DNA from: Chitinophaga pinensis DSM 2588
GTDB lineage: Bacteria > Bacteroidota > Bacteroidia > Chitinophagales > Chitinophagaceae
Reading direction: 5' to 3'
Assembly (NCBI RefSeq): GCF_000024005.1
Contig: NC_013132.1
Location: 5,512,001 to 5,576,000 of the forward strand
Length of the DNA: 64,000 nt
In this document: positions 62,546-64,000 of the stretch, one piece after another
Position numbering within the stretch: the first letter of the stretch is position 1
Layout: each line of letters opens with the position of its first letter
Notes under the pieces: generated by a model
What the model saw: only the letters and a program-made list of their open reading frames with translations
Databases searched by the model: none
What the model was told of the DNA's origin: nothing
Program-made: the position numbers and the translations under genes

Positions 62546-62646
62546 GGAATTAAGATTGGTTAGCCTGATAACAGGTCAGATGATATCACCAATATAATTC
62601 GTAATGCGCAGCTTTATTTTTTAACTCTTAATTCTTAATTGTATTT

Positions 62647-63150
62647 GTGATACACTATATCTCCGGCGGACAACGTTCCGGCAAAAGCGCTTACGCTACA
62701 CAACAGGCACTGGATATTGCTGATAATCCGGTATATCTCGCTACCTCCCGTATCTGGGATCAGGATCACCAGGCCCGTATCCAATTGCATAAGAACAGTC
62801 GCGATACCCGCTGGGAGAATATTGAGGAAGAAAAGTATGTCAGCAAGCTACAGCTGGAAGGCAGGACAGTGGTCTTTGATTGCGTGACTTTATGGCTGAC
62901 CAACTTATTCGTCGACAATCACTATGATGTGGAGGCTGCATTAAAAGAAGCGAAAAGGGAATTCGAGCAGTTCATACAACAGGATTTCAACCTGATCATC
63001 ATCTCCAACGAAATTGGTATGGGCGTACACGCCAGCACCGATGCCGGCAGGAAGTTTGCCGATCTCCAGGGTTGGATGAACCAGTACATCGCAAAAAAAG
63101 CGGATAAGGCGACACTCATGGTATCCGGATTACCGCTGACACTCAAATAA
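62647..63150 (+). CDS. cobU: Adenosylcobinamide kinase / guanylyltransferase
   Basis: A 167-aa P-loop enzyme: ISGGQRSGKSAYATQQALDI, VYLATSRIWDQDHQARI, VVFDCVTLWLTNLF and IIISNEIGMGVHASTDAGRK. It phosphorylates adenosylcobinamide and adds GMP. It starts with GTG at 62647. A gap of 101 bp after chlD suggests it may have a separate promoter. Confidence 0.93.
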   Translation: MIHYISGGQRSGKSAYATQQALDIADNPVYLATSRIWDQDHQARIQLHKNSRDTRWENIEEEKYVSKLQLEGRTVVFDCVTLWLTNLFVDNHYDVEAALKEAKREFEQFIQQDFNLIIISNEIGMGVHASTDAGRKFADLQGWMNQYIAKKADKATLMVSGLPLTLK

Positions 63151-63173
63151 CACAAGTAACCAGTTTAACAGAT

Positions 63174-64000
63174 ATGACTACATTCCATATTGCCCCCCTC
63201 AACAATGATATTACGGCGGCACTGCAACACAAGATAGACAGCAAAACAAAACCAATTGGCTCATTAGGACAGCTGGAAAAACTGGCTTTACAGATCGGCC
63301 GGATACAACAGACACAGACCCCTGCGCTGAATAAACCCACCATCGTTGTTTTTGCCGGCGATCACGGTGTTGCGCATGAAGGCGTGAGTCCTTTTCCACA
63401 GGAAGTGACCTATCAGATGGTCTTTAATTTCCTGCAGGGCGGCGCTGCCATCAACGTATTTACAAAGCAGAACGGTATTGCAATCAAAGTCGTAGATGCG
63501 GGTGTCAACTTTGATTTCAACCAACATCCCGGCTTGGTACATGCTAAGGTGGCTCTGGGTACCAAAAGCTTCCTGCATGAAGCAGCCATGACGCCTGCGC
63601 AATGTGAGACAGCCATTGAAAGAGGTGCCGCGGTTGTGAAAGAATTACATGAACAGGGCTGTAATGTGATCGGATTCGGGGAAATGGGCATCGCCAATAC
63701 CTCCGCAGCAGCAGTAATTATGAGTCTGCTCTGTGATATTCCATTGGAACAATGTATTGGCAGAGGTACCGGACTGGATGACGAAGGGCTGATCAGGAAG
63801 AAAGTGATCCTGGCAGAATCTATGATCCGTCATAACAAAATTGAAAAAACGCCCCTGAACGTACTCAGTACTTTCGGTGGATTTGAAATAGCCATGATGT
63901 GTGGCGCCATGTTACAGGCGGCGGCAGCTGGTATGCTGATACTGGTAGATGGTTTTATCACCACATCTGCATTACTGGTCGCTGCGAAGATAAATGAGCA
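63174..64000 (+). CDS. cobT: Nicotinate-nucleotide-DMB phosphoribosyltransferase, 5' part
   Basis: A partial gene, 275 residues to the window edge. It starts MTTFHIAPLNNDITAALQHK and shows KPIGSLGQLEKLALQIGRIQ, VVFAGDHGVAHEGVSPFPQE, GFGEMGIANTSAAAVIMSLL and GRGTGLDDEGL. It makes alpha-ribazole phosphate, the lower ligand precursor. It lies 23 bp after cobU in the same operon. The end is not in the window. Confidence 0.93.
   Translation, partial: MTTFHIAPLNNDITAALQHKIDSKTKPIGSLGQLEKLALQIGRIQQTQTPALNKPTIVVFAGDHGVAHEGVSPFPQEVTYQMVFNFLQGGAAINVFTKQNGIAIKVVDAGVNFDFNQHPGLVHAKVALGTKSFLHEAAMTPAQCETAIERGAAVVKELHEQGCNVIGFGEMGIANTSAAAVIMSLLCDIPLEQCIGRGTGLDDEGLIRKKVILAESMIRHNKIEKTPLNVLSTFGGFEIAMMCGAMLQAAAAGMLILVDGFITTSALLVAAKINE

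Overview
The window looks like a chromosomal segment of a Bacteroidota bacterium, most likely a member of Chitinophagaceae close to Chitinophaga. The reasons are the gene families (CheB-CheR-kinase fusion, MbnP/MbnH pair, DUF2071/DoxX operon, DUF6265-YCII fusion), many short lipoproteins, start sites without Shine-Dalgarno sequences, and -7 boxes of the Bacteroidota type TAnnTTTG (for example 49901-49908 and 26050-26057). The genus is an inference; no rRNA or marker gene is present.

Layout. 1-1400: right-hand part of an IS4-family insertion sequence, with its transposase split by a -1 frameshift and hairpin terminators on both sides of the gene. 1414-10177: a minus-strand sensory cluster with a multi-PAS histidine kinase, a decayed receiver gene, a CheB-CheR-PAS-GAF-kinase fusion, a separate CheB and a single-domain receiver. 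10178-11652: a gene-poor gap. 11653-35563: mixed metabolic and accessory genes, including a lipoprotein, a DoxX/DUF2071/methyltransferase/membrane operon, a LysR-MFS divergent pair, a helicase, an alcohol dehydrogenase, an EgtB/EgtD ergothioneine pair, a DMT exporter with a ProX-type tRNA editing enzyme, and a SulP transporter. 36025-43842: two paralogous modules, each a short-chain dehydrogenase followed by an AraC regulator, behind matching promoters with two TCAACAAA repeats 23 bp apart. Between them lies a copper-type MbnP/MbnH/outer-membrane module. 43860-45060: a small AT-rich accessory stretch with a coiled-coil gene built on a 63-bp tandem repeat and a gene fragment.

45094-64000 is a nearly complete cobalamin locus. 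cbiA and cobQ diverge from a 29-bp gap; cobQ, cobD and cbiB form one operon. A B12 riboswitch at about 49915-50095 precedes a long second operon: 2Fe-2S ferredoxin, NiCoT transporter, epimerase-like protein, long CbiX, CobI, CobJ-CobH, CbiE-CbiT, CbiG-CobM, CobK, CbiD, a second cobalt-type permease, and a ChlI/ChlD chelatase pair in overlapping frames. cobU and the start of cobT follow. CbiX, CbiD and CbiG point to the early-cobalt (anaerobic) route, whereas ChlI/ChlD would normally serve a CobN-type late chelatase, which is not in the window.

The most interesting observations are the chlI/chlD -1 frame overlap, which fits programmed frameshifting giving two chelatase subunits from one message; the duplicated SDR-AraC modules with conserved promoters; back-to-back near-leaderless promoters between cbiA and cobQ; a possible leader-peptide/pseudoknot element before the DMT-ProX operon; a near-perfect 50-bp palindrome; and the 63-bp minisatellite gene.
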